Below are positions 46,861-59,682 of a DNA stretch of 64,000 bases, one piece after another; within the stretch, counting starts at the first letter, position 1, and every line of letters starts with the position of its first letter. The stretch is taken from assembly GCA_002914805.1 (NCBI GenBank), contig JXTB01000199.1:447095-511094 (forward strand), read 5' to 3'. Origin of the DNA: Parasponia andersonii. Lineage: Eukaryota; Streptophyta; Magnoliopsida; Rosales; Cannabaceae. Below the pieces are notes generated by a model. The model ran no database searches. It was not told where the DNA came from and saw only the letters and a program-made list of their open reading frames with translations. The position numbers and the translations under genes are program-made.

Positions 46861-48093
46861 GAAGGATATAAAAATATTATAATGACTAAAAAAGAAAATG
46901 TTATAAATATTGTATGCTAAGTGAGAAAGCAACATACTGGAAAATGAGCCGATTAAAAATACTCACTCGAATATAACAAGAATATTGCTTGTGATAATTA
47001 ACATTTCTATGTATCATTCCATTTTATAGAAAATGGAGAAATGATGAAAATTAAATAAAAATGCCTCGCATCAAATGATGGTTCGAAAAATAATTAAGTC
47101 ATATAAGTTGTACGCTTGGCAAAAGATAAGATTATATGTACTTACACACTTCGTAAGCTTGTAGGTATCAAATTGTATCGTAGTCTATGACTAGTCAAAC
47201 AGCCAATGAAGAAATAAATAAAAACCGGAAAAGATCATAAATTGGATCCTCAAATTGCATAGATGGTACTCTCGTTGTTACAAAAACGAATGATTTGTTT
47301 GTTGACATCGGCAACTGGATTTACTAGCTTCTCCCTAAGCTCGTTTTAATGGACAAAATGTCAAAATAGCGGTAGTCTGAAAAGAGAAAGCATAAGATGA
47401 GAAACTCTTAAAACTTAATAATTTGTTATCGTGACTTATTATTTGAGACATACAAGTTTCAAGTTTTGAGAGATTTCTTCAACATTGAATATTTGGTATC
47501 GCTTGTTGGTGTATGTTGGGAGCTCATCTTCATGTGTAGAAAAATTATTAATACATATAGCATCATAATGTTATATAATGACTTGTGTGACTAACAACTA
47601 TCATATCTCATATTCTATTCTATCATAATGTAAATTAGATATTTTTTTTCTATTATATATCGTATCGTAATGTTAAATCATGAATTGAATTGGCTAACAA
47701 CTAAAATTTTTCTTACCATAACGTAAGTTCTACATGCCCTAGTATTAAGTAACATATATTCCAATCAACATTTGGCAACTCAAATTACGAATTGACATTG
47801 TTAAGCTGGATAGCACTTGTCCAATGTCAATTTATTTTATTGCATTTGCATCTTCAACAAATTATGTGCCAAACTTGCATTAAACTATTACTATTTGTTT
47901 TGCTTAAAATTATGTTCTTGCATATGCAAAGATAGAAGACATTATTGAATATTTTAAGTTGAATTCGAACCACATACAAGTTATGTGGTGCATCTTGTTG
48001 AGAGGGGACACATAAGAATCTACTATCTGTGTAGGCTTTGCCTGCCTTCTGAGTCTTGACCACAGAGTATCTTTATCCCAAACAAGGAACTTG
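46861..48093. other. AT-rich intergenic DNA
   Basis: No gene was recognised. The last few hundred bases belong to the PSBO promoter side. Confidence 0.4.
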
Positions 48094-48163
48094 CCACGTG
48101 GCAATCAGCTGAACCAGAGGCATTAGCTTGAACTAACCAATGAGAGAAGACCTTATCCTTATC
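48094..48163 (+). promoter_or_regulatory. G-box, CCAAT box and double I-box of PSBO
   Basis: CCACGTGG (48094-48101), CCAAT (48137-48141) and two overlapping CCTTATC motifs (48151-48163; GATAAGG reversed) lie 130-200 bp upstream of the PSBO start. G-box plus I-box is the classic light-responsive module of photosynthesis nuclear genes. A CT microsatellite (about 48199-48229) follows in the leader. Confidence 0.7.
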
Positions 48164-48194
48164 TCACTCCAAAGCCTCCAAAAATAATTGTATA

Positions 48195-48231
<37 letters not shown>

Positions 48232-48296
48232 CACAAACTAACTCTGCTTTCGGAGAAAACTCAGAGCCAGGAGAAGGTGAACGAGAACGAACCATC

Positions 48297-49799
48297 ATGG
48301 CGGCCTCACTACAAGCAGCGGCCACTCTAATGCAACCCACTAAGATGGGCTCCTCCGGCCCGGCCCGTGGAGGCCTGCAACTCAGGTCCTCTCAGAGCGT
48401 TTCTAAGGCCTTTGGCGTTGACACAACTGGGGCTAGGCTCACTTGCTCTCTCCAGACTGACATTAAGGACTTGGCCCAGAAGTGCGTCGATGCCACCAAG
48501 ATCGCTGGCTTCGCTCTCGCCACTTCTGCTCTTGTTGTCTCGGTATATATATACATATGTATTGCTGCTAAACGTCTTGTTTGTGAAATTGTGTTGATGG
48601 AAGTTAACTAGATCAGTTAAAATATGTGATCTTTTGAATTCAATTACTTGGGCAGTCACAGCTTTTGAGATAAGATTATGATGATTAGATTGATTAGTAT
48701 GAAAACTTTGATTTTGTAGCTGATCCTGCAGCACATACTAGGCCAAATTCAGTATACGTTAAGCGTTTGTGTCGTTTTGAATTGAAGCGTAGTGCTAAAT
48801 AGTGCATGATCAAATTCAGTGTTAGCCCATCTTCTATTAAGTTAAGCTTTGGAGAAAATTAATAGTTTAGGCTGTTCGGCATAATATAAAGGCAAAAGGG
48901 TATAAAGGATTTTATGGTGAAGTAATGAACTTAAAAGGGTTGTCTTAGAATATAACATTCAAATGTTAAAACTCTTGGTTTGGTGGTGAAGTAGTCTCAT
49001 CCTATGGTTTCAATCAACGACAATGGTTTTGTGTTCTCAGGGAGCAAGTGCCGAGGGAGTACCAAGGCGTCTAACCTACGACGAAATCCAAAGCAAGACA
49101 TACCTAGAAGTGAAAGGAACCGGAACCGCCAACCAATGCCCGACCATCGACGGCGGCGTCGAGTCATTCGCCTTCAAGCCGGGCAAATACAACGCGAAGA
49201 AGTTCTGTCTCGAGCCCACTTCCTTCACCGTCAAGGCAGAGAGCGTGAGCAAGAACGCACCACCAGAGTTCCAGAACACCAAGCTCATGACACGCCTCAC
49301 CTACACCTTGGACGAGATTGAGGGACCCTTTGAGGTCTCGAACGACGGCACCATCAAGTTCGAGGAGAAAGACGGCATCGACTACGCTGCAGTCACAGTC
49401 CAGCTCCCCGGAGGCGAGCGCGTGCCGTTCCTTTTCACCATCAAACAGCTCGTGGCCTCAGGAAAGCCCGAGAGCTTCAGTGGTGAGTTTTTGGTCCCGT
49501 CGTACCGTGGCTCGTCGTTTTTGGACCCAAAAGGCAGAGGTGGCTCAACTGGTTACGACAATGCCGTGGCCTTGCCAGCTGGAGGAAGAGGAGATGAGGA
49601 GGAACTCACTAAGGAGAACATAAAGAATGCCTCTTCATCAACAGGGAAGATTACTCTGAGTGTTACCAAGAGTAAGCCCGAGACTGGTGAAGTGATTGGA
49701 GTGTTTGAGAGTGTTCAGCCGTCTGATACTGATTTGGGAGCTAAGACTCCTAAGGATGTGAAGATTCAGGGGGTTTGGTATGCTCAGCTTGACTCGTAG
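48297..49799 (+). CDS. PSBO: Oxygen-evolving enhancer protein 1 (PsbO), 2 exons, 334 aa
   Basis: The 33-kDa manganese-stabilising extrinsic subunit of photosystem II on the lumen side of the thylakoid; it stabilises the Mn4CaO5 cluster. Exons 48297-48542 and 49041-49799 join in phase 0. The first ~85 residues are a bipartite transit peptide: a Ser-rich stromal part ([17 protein letters not shown]) and a Sec-type hydrophobic segment ([16 protein letters not shown]) ending ASA just before mature [13 protein letters not shown]. The mature part is about 248 residues, the family norm. The two cysteines of the single disulfide are in NQCPTI and KKFCLEP. Family signatures [37 protein letters not shown] strands and GVWYAQLDS at the end are intact. 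There are no frameshifts. Confidence 0.98.
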
Positions 49800-51710
49800 A
49801 GTTCTTTCATATTGAGTATGATATGATATGTCTCTATGAGATAATGGTGATTAATGTAAGTTGATGATGAGATTTTTGCTATAAGTTTTTATTGAAGGTG
49901 TTTTGTGCTTAACTTTCTGTTAATTTCTTGTAAAACCCCAACTGAAAAGAAGCAACTGAGGAACATTGATGTGTCGTTGTGTATTATCATCCTTATTGGC
50001 TTTTATGGTAAATCCATTCCAAGTTCCAAAAGCAACTCCATATGCTACTTTTGCCTTATAGCTTATTTTGCGTGAATAATAATATTCTTTAAGAGTTGAG
50101 ACACTCAACAAGCCAAACTTTGTCAAGTGAACAATAATATTTGACTCTTGTAACACCAACATATCTAGGGCCACAGTTTTAATCAAAATTCTAGATTGAG
50201 TTTAAATATAAGCAAACATATCAGAGAATAAACGACGCAAGTATTTAACCGTGATTCGATAAAAGGAGAGCACCATCAAGTGTTCCACAAAGGAAAAAAA
50301 AAAAAAGAAGACAAATTACGCTATCAGTTTTTACAAACCCAAAAATTCCCAAAGCCCATAAGATAATAACCTACTCTCAGTTTTGCTCCCTGAAAATCCC
50401 AAGAGGCATCTCTCATATCGCTATAATCTTGTTCTCTCTCCCTCCCATGAGATGATCAAATACTAAAAATTTCCAAAATAGACTAGTTCTAGACCTAATA
50501 GTAAATCCGAATGCTATTCTCAGTAGAAATCTATATGTTTATATGTTCTATTAAAAGTCTTAGAATATTCAGTTATCTTAGTAACACATAAATTGACTCA
50601 TATTCCGTGCTAACCAATTCTTAGATTATGATATCTTGAATTAACAGTGTCACACATAAGAATCAGTTGTTTATAATTATCGGCTAAATCATGTATATCA
50701 ACCTTGTGTCTTGGCCCTAACTTTTAAAATAGCTGAATTAACAATGTTGATAACTTTATAAATATAAATATTAGATGCTACTGACTTCGAAGTGACCCTT
50801 ATGAATTTTTAACCTTGTTAACAACGTTAGCACTAACATGTAAAGATTTAAGTTGGGGTCAAGAGTAGTGTTGGTTACAATAGTATATGTTTTTTTTTTT
50901 TGGGTGTAAAAATTCAAGTATCTCGCTAAATGGAATTAATTATGTTTATCGCCGGACACTAACTTTATTGCTAGCTAATTTCAGTAAAGTCAGCAACTGA
51001 AAGTAGAGTACCTGGATATTTTGACTTTTACTGTGGAATACTATGACTTTATTTAGGCTCTTTGAAACCTAGATTCTTTGTGGAAAAAAAATTATGACAG
51101 AAAAGTTAAAAGGAAAAAGAAAGCAGAATATATTTTCCCAAAATTTTATAAAACTCTTTTTATTTTTTTTTTAAAATTTTAAATTAATTTATCAAAATTC
51201 TTTATACTAAAAAATAACATTAAATTTAACTCTTAGTCTCTCTTGAGAATTTTTTTTTTATTAATTTTTGTTCGAATCCAAACAAAAAAAAATCCCTAAA
51301 AATTTCTTTTATTTTTTCTTTCTATCCAAAAATTCAGCTCAAAAAATCTAGGTTACAAACAGACCTTAGCATATCCTTTACCCCTGCTAGGTTCGGCATT
51401 TGCGTAGGATCATTGAGACTATTAAAATGAGAAAAAATGGAGTTTCCCACCAAACTCATTTGATTTTGATTATTTATCTGCTTGGCATTTGGTGGTGGTT
51501 GAGTAATTTTATTCTTAATACATCCATAACAAAAGCACGCAATGTCCCACTTGACCAATAATTAAACCTCAGCTGCCATGCCAAGACAGAGACTTGAAGG
51601 GTAGAGCTTGAAAGGAACATAAATATGCCATAAACCGAATCATATCTTTTATAATATTAGTCGAATGAGTATTCTTTTGTAAATTATGTCCTTCTATCTA
51701 TATTATATTT
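49800..51710. other. Intergenic DNA after PSBO
   Basis: PSBO 3' UTR to about 49920, then AT-rich sequence with homopolymers. No gene was recognised. Confidence 0.4.
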
Positions 51711-51800
51711 TGTGTGTGTGACCACCGGTTTGGTGGTAGCCTAGGTCTCACATCTACGAAGATGGAGTTAGAGTCCCTCATTCTCTCTTTTTTATTCTTA
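51711..51800 (+). mobile_element. SINE-like Pol III box pair
   Basis: TGGTGGTAGCCTAGG resembles a tRNA A box and GGAGTTAGAGTCCC, about 35 bp later, a B box. T-rich sequence follows. It could be the head of a tRNA-derived SINE; there is no other support. Confidence 0.25.
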
Positions 51801-52900
51801 AAAAAATATTTTATGTGTGTGTATGTGTATATGGGAATAGATAAAGAACATTCTTGTTGGTGAAACTATGAAGCTACATAGCAATAAAAAGGGGAAGATT
51901 GAAGTAATTAAAATTTATTTTCATCTCTCAAACACGGTAACTACTAACTAGCATCGAAAATGTCAAATTTTCACCATAATAGTAGCTCCCCTATTATCAA
52001 ATTAGCTTTGTAAATAATTACCTAAAACCTAGCTGATAAAATTCTATTGTTTCTTAAAAAAAAAAATTATTGTATTCTTGTTAGACACAAATTGGATTCC
52101 TTCGAGGACTTTTTCCCCGTGACCTAAAATTAGTTGTTGATAAATCAAAAATGTGGTGTATACTTTCTTTCGGGACATAATGAACTTAATCAAAATAAAG
52201 TTCATACAGATATTAATAATAATAATAATATTGGGAAGTCAATGTTTAATTTTGGTTTCAATTTTGAGTTGATTCTCTTTGGGGGGCCTATACATGCCCA
52301 TACGACAAGTTCCCCATTGTCACCACTTACCCGGATATAATAAGGTAAGTAAATGAATTTTAATTAAAGCACAAAAATAAACAATAAAAAATAAAATCTT
52401 AGTAGTTTAATGTGGGCGTGACATTCTACGTACTTTTTGACTTGATAAATAATAAACCTTTTTTTTGGTAAATAAAAAAATTAAAATAAATAAAATAAAA
52501 GACGCAATTATTAGGCAGAAGAACTGGGTACCCCGGCAGAGCAACATAACTATGATACTCCGCGCGGCGAGATGGCAAAGCCGCGTGCCACTACCGACTA
52601 CGTCCCTTTCACTGTTTTCCTTTCTTCCCAGCTTTTTCTTTGTGGAATGGTTTCTCGGGAAAAAACGCATACATACATATAAATTCATACATAGGATTTT
52701 CTGAATATAACTTCATGGTTTCTGAGCCAGAAAACTCCCAAAACTAGGTGAAATTTCATTGTCTTATATCCCCTCCTCTTTTTCAACATTTGCATCAGTA
52801 TAAGACGCTGTAATAATTGATGGGAAATTCGAGTAAGCCGTAAGAAAGTTGAGGATGCCATGACATTGACAAGTCGTTGCAGAGAAGGGTTGATGCAACC
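51801..52900. other. Intergenic DNA and CASPL promoter side
   Basis: AAT microsatellite near 52214-52232. A small GC-rich patch at 52555-52600 (GCGCGGCGAGATGG) is probably promoter sequence of the next gene. The leader runs up to 52900. Confidence 0.4.
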
Positions 52901-54352
52901 ATGGACGATTTGCCCGGCTCGTTTGGCACCAGCGCTAGCTTAGCTTTGCGCTTGGGACAGACCATATTCTCCTTTGCCTCCCTTCTCTTTATGTGCTTCG
53001 ACGTTCAGTTCTATAGCTACACGGCTTTCTGGTATTCACTCTTTTTTTTTTTTTTTTGGCATTTTTAGTTGGATTTGATTGAACCCTTTTGTGATTTCAG
53101 TCTGTTCTTCAAAACCCATATCTTAAATTTCGAGTTTGATCACATTTCGTTTGTTTTTACGGCGGTATGCCTAGATAAGCTCTACTCAGATGATAGAATT
53201 TTTATTTCTTCTTTCTGGGTTATGATTTTTTCGGTGCTGCTCAAGCCATATAAAGGGCAATAGCTATTGGGAACTATGAGGTGAATGAATTGGGTATATT
53301 ACACAGATTTGTACAGCATGAGTATTTGTTGCGTTTGATGTTGTGAATTTTTTTGACTATCAAGTATGTGTTGCTATCTGATATAAGGATCCTATCTCGT
53401 TTACCAAAATCTGCATAGTAGACAATTTATAAGAGGAATGTATTAAGCCCCATTAAAGTTTAGACCTTACAACTGTTGTTTCTATTGTTTAATTTCTTGT
53501 TCATACTAATGCAAGGTCCTTATTCAGCTATAGGGTCTTTCGTGGTTGTGGATGAACATCCTCAATATACTTGTGTTATAAATGGGAATATGAGTCTTAG
53601 AGACTTTCATTCTAACAACAAATAGCAATTACAGCCCTGGTTCCCTCTAAAAACATACTGCAGTTTATTAGCTCCTCCATGAAAATGGCCTTGGGTTTGT
53701 GTAGGCCGGCCGTGGGTATCTAATAGCCTAACATAATCTCCTATTAAGCAGTTGGCATTCGGGGTAAGCCTAAGCAGCTCGAATGTTTTGGGAATTTCGC
53801 TCTTTATAACTGAGCTCTGAGCATACTCAAATGCCACATCTTAATAACACTTCGTTTTTTCTTGGGTTATCTTGTGATTTCAGTTGCTGCTTTGTCTTGG
53901 TCTCTTGTTCGTCTTAGTAACATTTCCATGGACCTTGTTGATTTTGCAGTTACTTGGTGACAGTTATGGGTTTAGTAGTTCCTTGGAGCATGACATTTGT
54001 AGTGGTGGATGCATACTCTGTATTTGTTAAATTTTTACCTCGTCAACCAAGAACCGTATTGATAGTCGTTTTAGGAGATTGGGTAGGTGCAGCTTCTTAC
54101 GTGAATCGTTATGATTTTCATTCAATTTCACTATCTCATTTGATATGTGTTGTTCTGTGACAGGCTTTGTCGTTTCTCTTACTATCCGCAGCCTGCTCAA
54201 CTGCTAGTGCTACAGATCTCCTGCTTGATGCTGGTTACTGCCATGCAAAGTTATGTGGCAGATTTCAATTATCCGCGGCTATGGCATTCTTATCTTGGTT
54301 TCTTTCTCTTGGTTCTTTCTTGTTCAATCTCTGGCTTCTACCATCTTTATAA
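52901..54352 (+). CDS. CASPL5C: CASP-like protein of subfamily 5C, 3 exons, 150 aa
   Basis: A four-helix membrane protein related to Casparian strip membrane-domain proteins (MARVEL-type). Exons 52901-53031, 53950-54082 and 54164-54352 join in phases 2 and 0 with GT-AG introns and give 150 residues, the family length. Start MDDLPGSFGTSASLALRLGQ is typical of group 5C. The Arg in TM1 (ALRLGQ), the TAFCYLVTVMGLVVPWS block across intron 1, the GDW at TM3 and the end FLSWFLSLGSFLFNLWLLPS are recognisable. Loop cysteines occur in AACSTAS and GYCHAKLC. Family members polymerise in plasma-membrane scaffolds; the role of group 5C is not established. TTG codons upstream are not used; the ATG at 52901 matches relatives. 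Confidence 0.9.
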
Positions 54353-55985
54353 ACAGCAGTATTTTAACTGCGAAATTGAAATGCATAAGAAACCAAATAA
54401 TCATGTAAAGATGAAGTATGCTGCTTAAAGCACGGAGTTGTTTCCGTACCTATTCTCCCATTTTTTCACAGAAAAAGAAAATAAGTTTCCTGTCCAGACC
54501 GTAAATTAAAAAACTTCAAAGCCTACTGAAGCTGTGACTGCATTGGCTTAAAAGCTCATCTAACATCAGAGTGGATTCTGTTTGGGAAGAAAGTGCTATC
54601 TTATCTGCCCTGGATGATGCTGCAGGACAGGAATTAGCAGCTATGTTCTTTTTCCTGCATATATTGTTTTAGGTGATATACATCGAACACAAACAACTGT
54701 AATTAAGTGAATTATGTGTTCAACAAAAAAAAAAAAAAAATGAAAAAATACAGTGAATTATGTCAAAGAGAGATGTATTATATTGCTCATGTAATTACTA
54801 TAAGTGCACTTCATTATTAAATCCATAATTCCATATGAATTTCTGAGGTGAAAAAATTGTTCGTATTACTTCTATTTTCACCACCAAGGGGTTGATGCAG
54901 CGGCCCTTGATTCAATACATCACAATCCCGCTTTAGTACCTTGTTGATTTCACAATCCCTTCAATTCCATCAGTGAGCTCTGGAAGTTCTAAAATGACCG
55001 AGGAAATGAGAAGCGAGATGACACCAATGGTTTCTCGTTTTATGGAGAAATTTTATTTTTATTTTTCTCTGTTTTTCTTATCTTCCAAATCTTGCTTGTT
55101 TCCTTGAATTATGTCTTCATGAACATTGGTGTTCTAAAAAGACCAAGAAAGCAAATAAAATATTATTCATACCAATTAAAACCTGAATATGAAATGTCAT
55201 TATGTGGGCTCTGGTCACTGTTAAGTCATATTATTATTACGTGAATGGTTATAGTGGAGTATCTCCAAACACAAAACGTCCCACCACCACCACTTGCTAC
55301 GAATTTGTTGTCTGCTATGTTTGACTTTCACTTGTGGTTTGCATTTTTTTTCTCTCTTGATTTGTTTTCGAAAGAATATAATGGAAAACCTTTGACTATT
55401 CTAGTCGCTTGTTGTATTTCTTTAAAAAAAAATACACACAAATATATATACATAGTAATATATTGTCATATTACTATGACAGTAAACTTTGATAACACAA
55501 GAAAAGTTATTTTGTGGTAATGTATGGAAAATTTTTCCTATAATATACTGTCATATTCTTGTCAAACAGCATCTCTTTTGTTTTTTGTATGATTAAGACA
55601 TAGTTGTATTAATTTTCATGTTTAAAATGCAAACTACATACCATGAAACTTCCTAATAACATACACGCAATCAGTCAATTGGGCTGTGACATTTCCATTC
55701 CATTGTCCAGAAAATTTTTCCGTACTCCCTGATAACAACATTTTCAAAGTTTTTTATTTGTTCTCAGTTTATCTTACATGTATAAGCAGGAAAAGGTTAA
55801 AGGAATAAAAACAAAACTTAGCGTTCTTCCATAAAATGAAATTTGAAAAAGGAACTTAGCGTGTATGGTAATTTTGAAACAAGCATTTTGTCTAATTGTG
55901 TCACGCTGTTATATAATTTTTATTTTTTTTTATTTTTCTCTTTTAACTTTTTGAAAGATGTCAGTGTTTATATATAATAATATAA
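54353..55985. other. Intergenic DNA after CASPL5C
   Basis: CASPL5C 3' UTR to about 54780, then no recognisable gene. An inverted pair CATAGTAATATATTG/ATATTACTATGACAG lies at 55451-55485. Confidence 0.4.
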
Positions 55986-56340
55986 TAGGATAATACTAAA
56001 ATACGGTATAGTGAAGTGAAATGGGTTTATCAATATACCCATGTGTACGGTCCGTTTGATTAGAAATGAGCGTGGTAAATCAGTTAGTTTAATACCGAGT
56101 GAAACAGTGGTGCAAGACAGAATCCCTTTGTTAGATTGAGTTAGAAATCTCGCACCTCTGTTTCACTCGATTATAAGATTAGGTTAGAAACTGTGGATTG
56201 ATATGCACGCCGTTTGTTATACGCTGTTTTACTCGGTATTAAATCAACGGATCTATCTAACTCATTTCTAATCAAACAGACAACATACGCGGATGTATTA
56301 ATAAACCCATTTCACTATACTGTATTTTAGAATTACCCTA
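55986..56340. mobile_element. 355-bp MITE able to fold into one long hairpin
   Basis: The left end (GGATAATACTAAAATAC, then TATAGTGAAGTGAAATGGGT) is matched in reverse complement by the right end (ACCCATTTCACTATAC then GTATTTTAGAATTACCC). Inner pairs continue: TTTGATTAGAAATGAG with CATTTCTAATCAAA, and TAATACCGAGTGAAACAG with CTGTTTTACTCGGTATTA. TA dinucleotides flank it. It is non-coding. Confidence 0.85.
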
Positions 56341-56755
56341 ATATAATATGCTTCGTTTTGGCTTTTATTTATTTATTTATTATTTTTTCCTCGAGAAAGG
56401 ATACTTAATTAACTTTTTTTAAAACGTTTTGACTATTACTCAATTGATTTATGAGTATCCCCTCATAGAAAAATAAAATAAAATAAATTTACGATTGTTT
56501 CATTTCAAAAAATAAAATGTAAATAATAATTTCCCCATTATATACGGAAAAAATAAATAATATAAAATAAAAGAAAGTTCTTTCTGAACTAGGAATACTA
56601 TTCGGTATCCTAATACTGCAAAATGCCAACTAGGTAATAATAATTCAAACAGGATTTGGATGGCTTGGCTTTTGCTTCTATCTTCTATAAACTAGTATTA
56701 ATGAACATACTTAGTCGCTTATTCACCACATAATATAATGTTGGATTTCTCAAAT
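56341..56755. other. AT-rich intergenic DNA
   Basis: Nothing recognisable. Confidence 0.4.
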
Positions 56756-57087
56756 ATGTATCCTCATTCATATGACATATATTCATGCCGATGCAAGATA
56801 TGTGGTACCTCAGTATTAGAAAGTTCATCCAGGTTTTGTTCAATTAACCCTAAAGTAAGTAAATTATATGTGCTTTTATTTCATTCTTAGTATTAGTATT
56901 ATTATTGTTATTTTTTTTAATAAAGCTTTTGTTTATTAAATTGTTACAAGTATCAGCCTTGCCGATTTTATTTTATTTTATTTTTCAGTTGATAGGAAAA
57001 ACCATTAATATTGGAAATTCAGATGGAATATCCTATGATGATTTAGAAAAATTATTCTTGCAACCTCTTATGAATCAAGAACAATAA
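56756..57087 (+). pseudogene. PLATZ-like zinc-finger gene remnant, two exons
   Basis: Exon-like segments 56756-56854 and 56989-57087 are separated by a GTAAGT...TTTTTCAG intron in phase 0. The first encodes SCRCKICGTSVLESSSRFCS followed by INPK, resembling the PLATZ pattern C..C.R.L.....RFCSLGCK; the intron falls exactly at the K|L position where PLATZ genes carry one. The second reads LIGKTINIGNSDGISYDDLE and ends at TAA, without further resemblance. The N-terminal half of PLATZ is absent, and the last zinc-binding Cys of GCK is replaced by Pro. I therefore call it a truncated relic rather than a working transcription factor. Confidence 0.45.
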
Positions 57088-58934
57088 TCTTTAATAGGTA
57101 TGAGTCAGATCACTACACATTTGGGGAGCCTAATCTCTTGTTGAGCTACAAAATTCATTCATCTTTGTACGGATTAAGGAGGAGGAGGAGAAGAAGAGGA
57201 ACACTCAAGACATGTTCTTTATGTTTTTAGCTACTACACTCTATTCTACTATGTAATTAAACTCGGTTTTTATTTTTTTTGGTCCTTATATTTTAAGAGA
57301 ATATTACGCATTTAAGTGTCAATGTTACGGTTAATTGTACGTATAATTATTTTGCTTTGACTAACATTGTAGATGAAAAATCAGTCTGGTTATACTAGTA
57401 TTATGTTAGCGTTTGCAAAATTTGCTTTTGTTTTAAGATATAAAAATAATAGTACTTATTGTCATTTGACATTCATTCGATAATTTTATATCATTCCCGT
57501 TATATATTCTCATTGTTAGTATTTACCGCTCAGCATTTATTGCAAACAATTTGAGGGAAAGATAAAACGATTGTAGTTTTACAAAAACGGCATATCGTTT
57601 TATTCAAACTTGGGGTTCGCTTTTGTCCGACGAACTTCGTGTGTCCTTCTAGAGATTGATAGGTCAACTTTTAATAGTGAACTACATAATGATTTTCTGT
57701 CGTAATTTGTAAGCTTCGAAAACATATTGCTTAAACTTTAAAATTTAAAAGAACAACCACTTGTCGTTTTCGTGATGTAATTTGTCGTCATTTTGAAAAT
57801 AATTGAAAAAATAAACTTTTACATAAAAATAGGTTAGTCATATTTAAGTCTGAAACGAAAAATGGTCCACAAATTTCAAAATGTTGATGATCTTTTTTAA
57901 AGGAAAAATGCTCTTAATTTAAACCTTGGAAAATGAAAAGGCAAAATTTGTTGTCATTTGAGATGTTACAACATTATTGTCTGTATTAATCGACAATGAT
58001 TCTAGATTGATATTGCAACATCATTGGAATATTTGACGCGATATTTTTGAACGTGTTTGTCCGAATTTTATAGTTGTCATATGATTGAATTTTTGTTCAA
58101 TTGGTTGTGTTTTGATCACAAATATCAGTAATTGATATTTGTTTTATAAAAAAATTATATTCATATATTTCTTTCTTATTTATGTGTGTCTTAATAAAGA
58201 TTGATATTTGTGTAATTGTTAATATTAATTAATTAATATTTCGAGAAATAATCAATTATGATTCTAATCAATCAGATTATAATTATTGTGCTAATTTTAT
58301 CTGATTGCTCTGACAACTTGTATTTTTATGGAAACTGCCTTATAATATGAAAGTGTAAATGTTTATATTTTAAGCTGTCATTTACTTATTTATACTTAGC
58401 TGACTCGTATTGTGTGTGAACACTTTTTATTTGATTGATTTGTGTAAAAATTGAAATTGTTATTTTAGGTAACAAATCAATATTTATTCTGAAAGGTTAC
58501 AAATTTGGTTATTTTAGACAGAGCCTATGTTGTAACATTATTTTGCGAAATCAGCAGCAATCACAAATCAATCTTGATTATGAAAATCTTATTTTTGACT
58601 TATCTAATTGGCTTCCAATTTGCATTTATGATGATTATAACATGTCTTATAGATTGCCAAAGATTGGAATACTTCAAGCACTATATATAGGGGTCTAAGT
58701 TAGAGTCCTAACTCTTATGTGTGCCATATATATTTGAGATTTCCATTAGAGCAATACTTTGTTAAATCTGTTTATACATTGTATTGTGAGACTAGGAATT
58801 CTTAGTCACAAGAGTGTTTTAGGAGAAGTGCATCAAGTCTTCGAATGAAGACATGTTCTGAGAAATCTGAAGGAAGTTCAAACAAAAAATCACATCAAGT
58901 CGAGTAGAGTTTACTAGACGGATTAGTGGAGTAT
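57088..58934. mobile_element. TE-derived DNA: TGTCGTT-motif segment and LTR-like segment
   Basis: At 57560-57790 ACGATTG, ACGGCAT, GTCGTAA and CTTGTCGTTTTCG motifs recall the 46-kb element. From 58435 an 87-codon frame with no family resemblance is followed by ACTATATATAGGGG (58680) and an R-region-like stretch, reminiscent of a Copia LTR promoter. Borders could not be set. Confidence 0.35.
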
Positions 58935-59682
58935 TAGAATGTTGCAATATTTAAAAAACATAATCTCTTTTAAAATTTGATTAGAATTTGTACTCATGTT
59001 GAACTTTACTCATAAGTTTATTTCTCCAAGCATGGCTCATTGGATGTAGACTATCGGGAGATAGTTGAACTAAGTAAAAATATTGTATCTTAAGGTTTTA
59101 CTTTCGATCTTAAAACATCTATATTACAGTTTTTCACAAATCACCTTATATAATTAATTGGATAATTAATTATATTGGATAAGAATACAAAAAACGTTCG
59201 TAACAAAAAATAACCTAAATTTCATTATGATCTATATACAAATATAACTTATATGAAAAAAAAAATGTTGACATCAAAAGATTTTTTTTAAAAAAAAAAT
59301 CCATTTTACATGTTGTCTATTACATGTTTTCAAAGGAGAAATTATGTGGAAAAAAAAATATTTTGTTCCACAAAATTTTGTAAAAAGTGTTAATCTTATC
59401 ATGTTATAGAGAAATTATATTGTATTGTAATATTTAAATATTGAGATATTTAACATGAAAAAAAATAGTTATTTCAATAATTTCCCTTGAGTTATGGATT
59501 TTATAACACTTTGCTCCTTGAATTATAGTAGTTTTTATCTAATATTTAACACAAGGTCCAAAGATGCAATAATGAAAAGACTTAGGATAGTGTGCTTTCT
59601 TTTTTTGTTAATAAAAAGAGGAGACAAGGGCTAATCAGGGATAGCCAACCCTCTGCTAGGGTACTAAGCGTGTAGAAAATTC
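58935..59682. repeat. 748-bp tandem duplication, unit 1
   Basis: Starts TAGAATGTTGCAATATTTAA and ends with GTACTAAGCGTGTAGAAAAT. The same sequence restarts at 59683. The region is non-coding and contains ATGTTGTCTATTACATG and AGGGATAGCCAACCCTC. Confidence 0.85.

Noticed and set aside
58435..58698. 87-codon plus-strand frame
   Set aside because: AT-driven Ile/Leu/Asn-rich sequence inside repeat-derived DNA without a family match.
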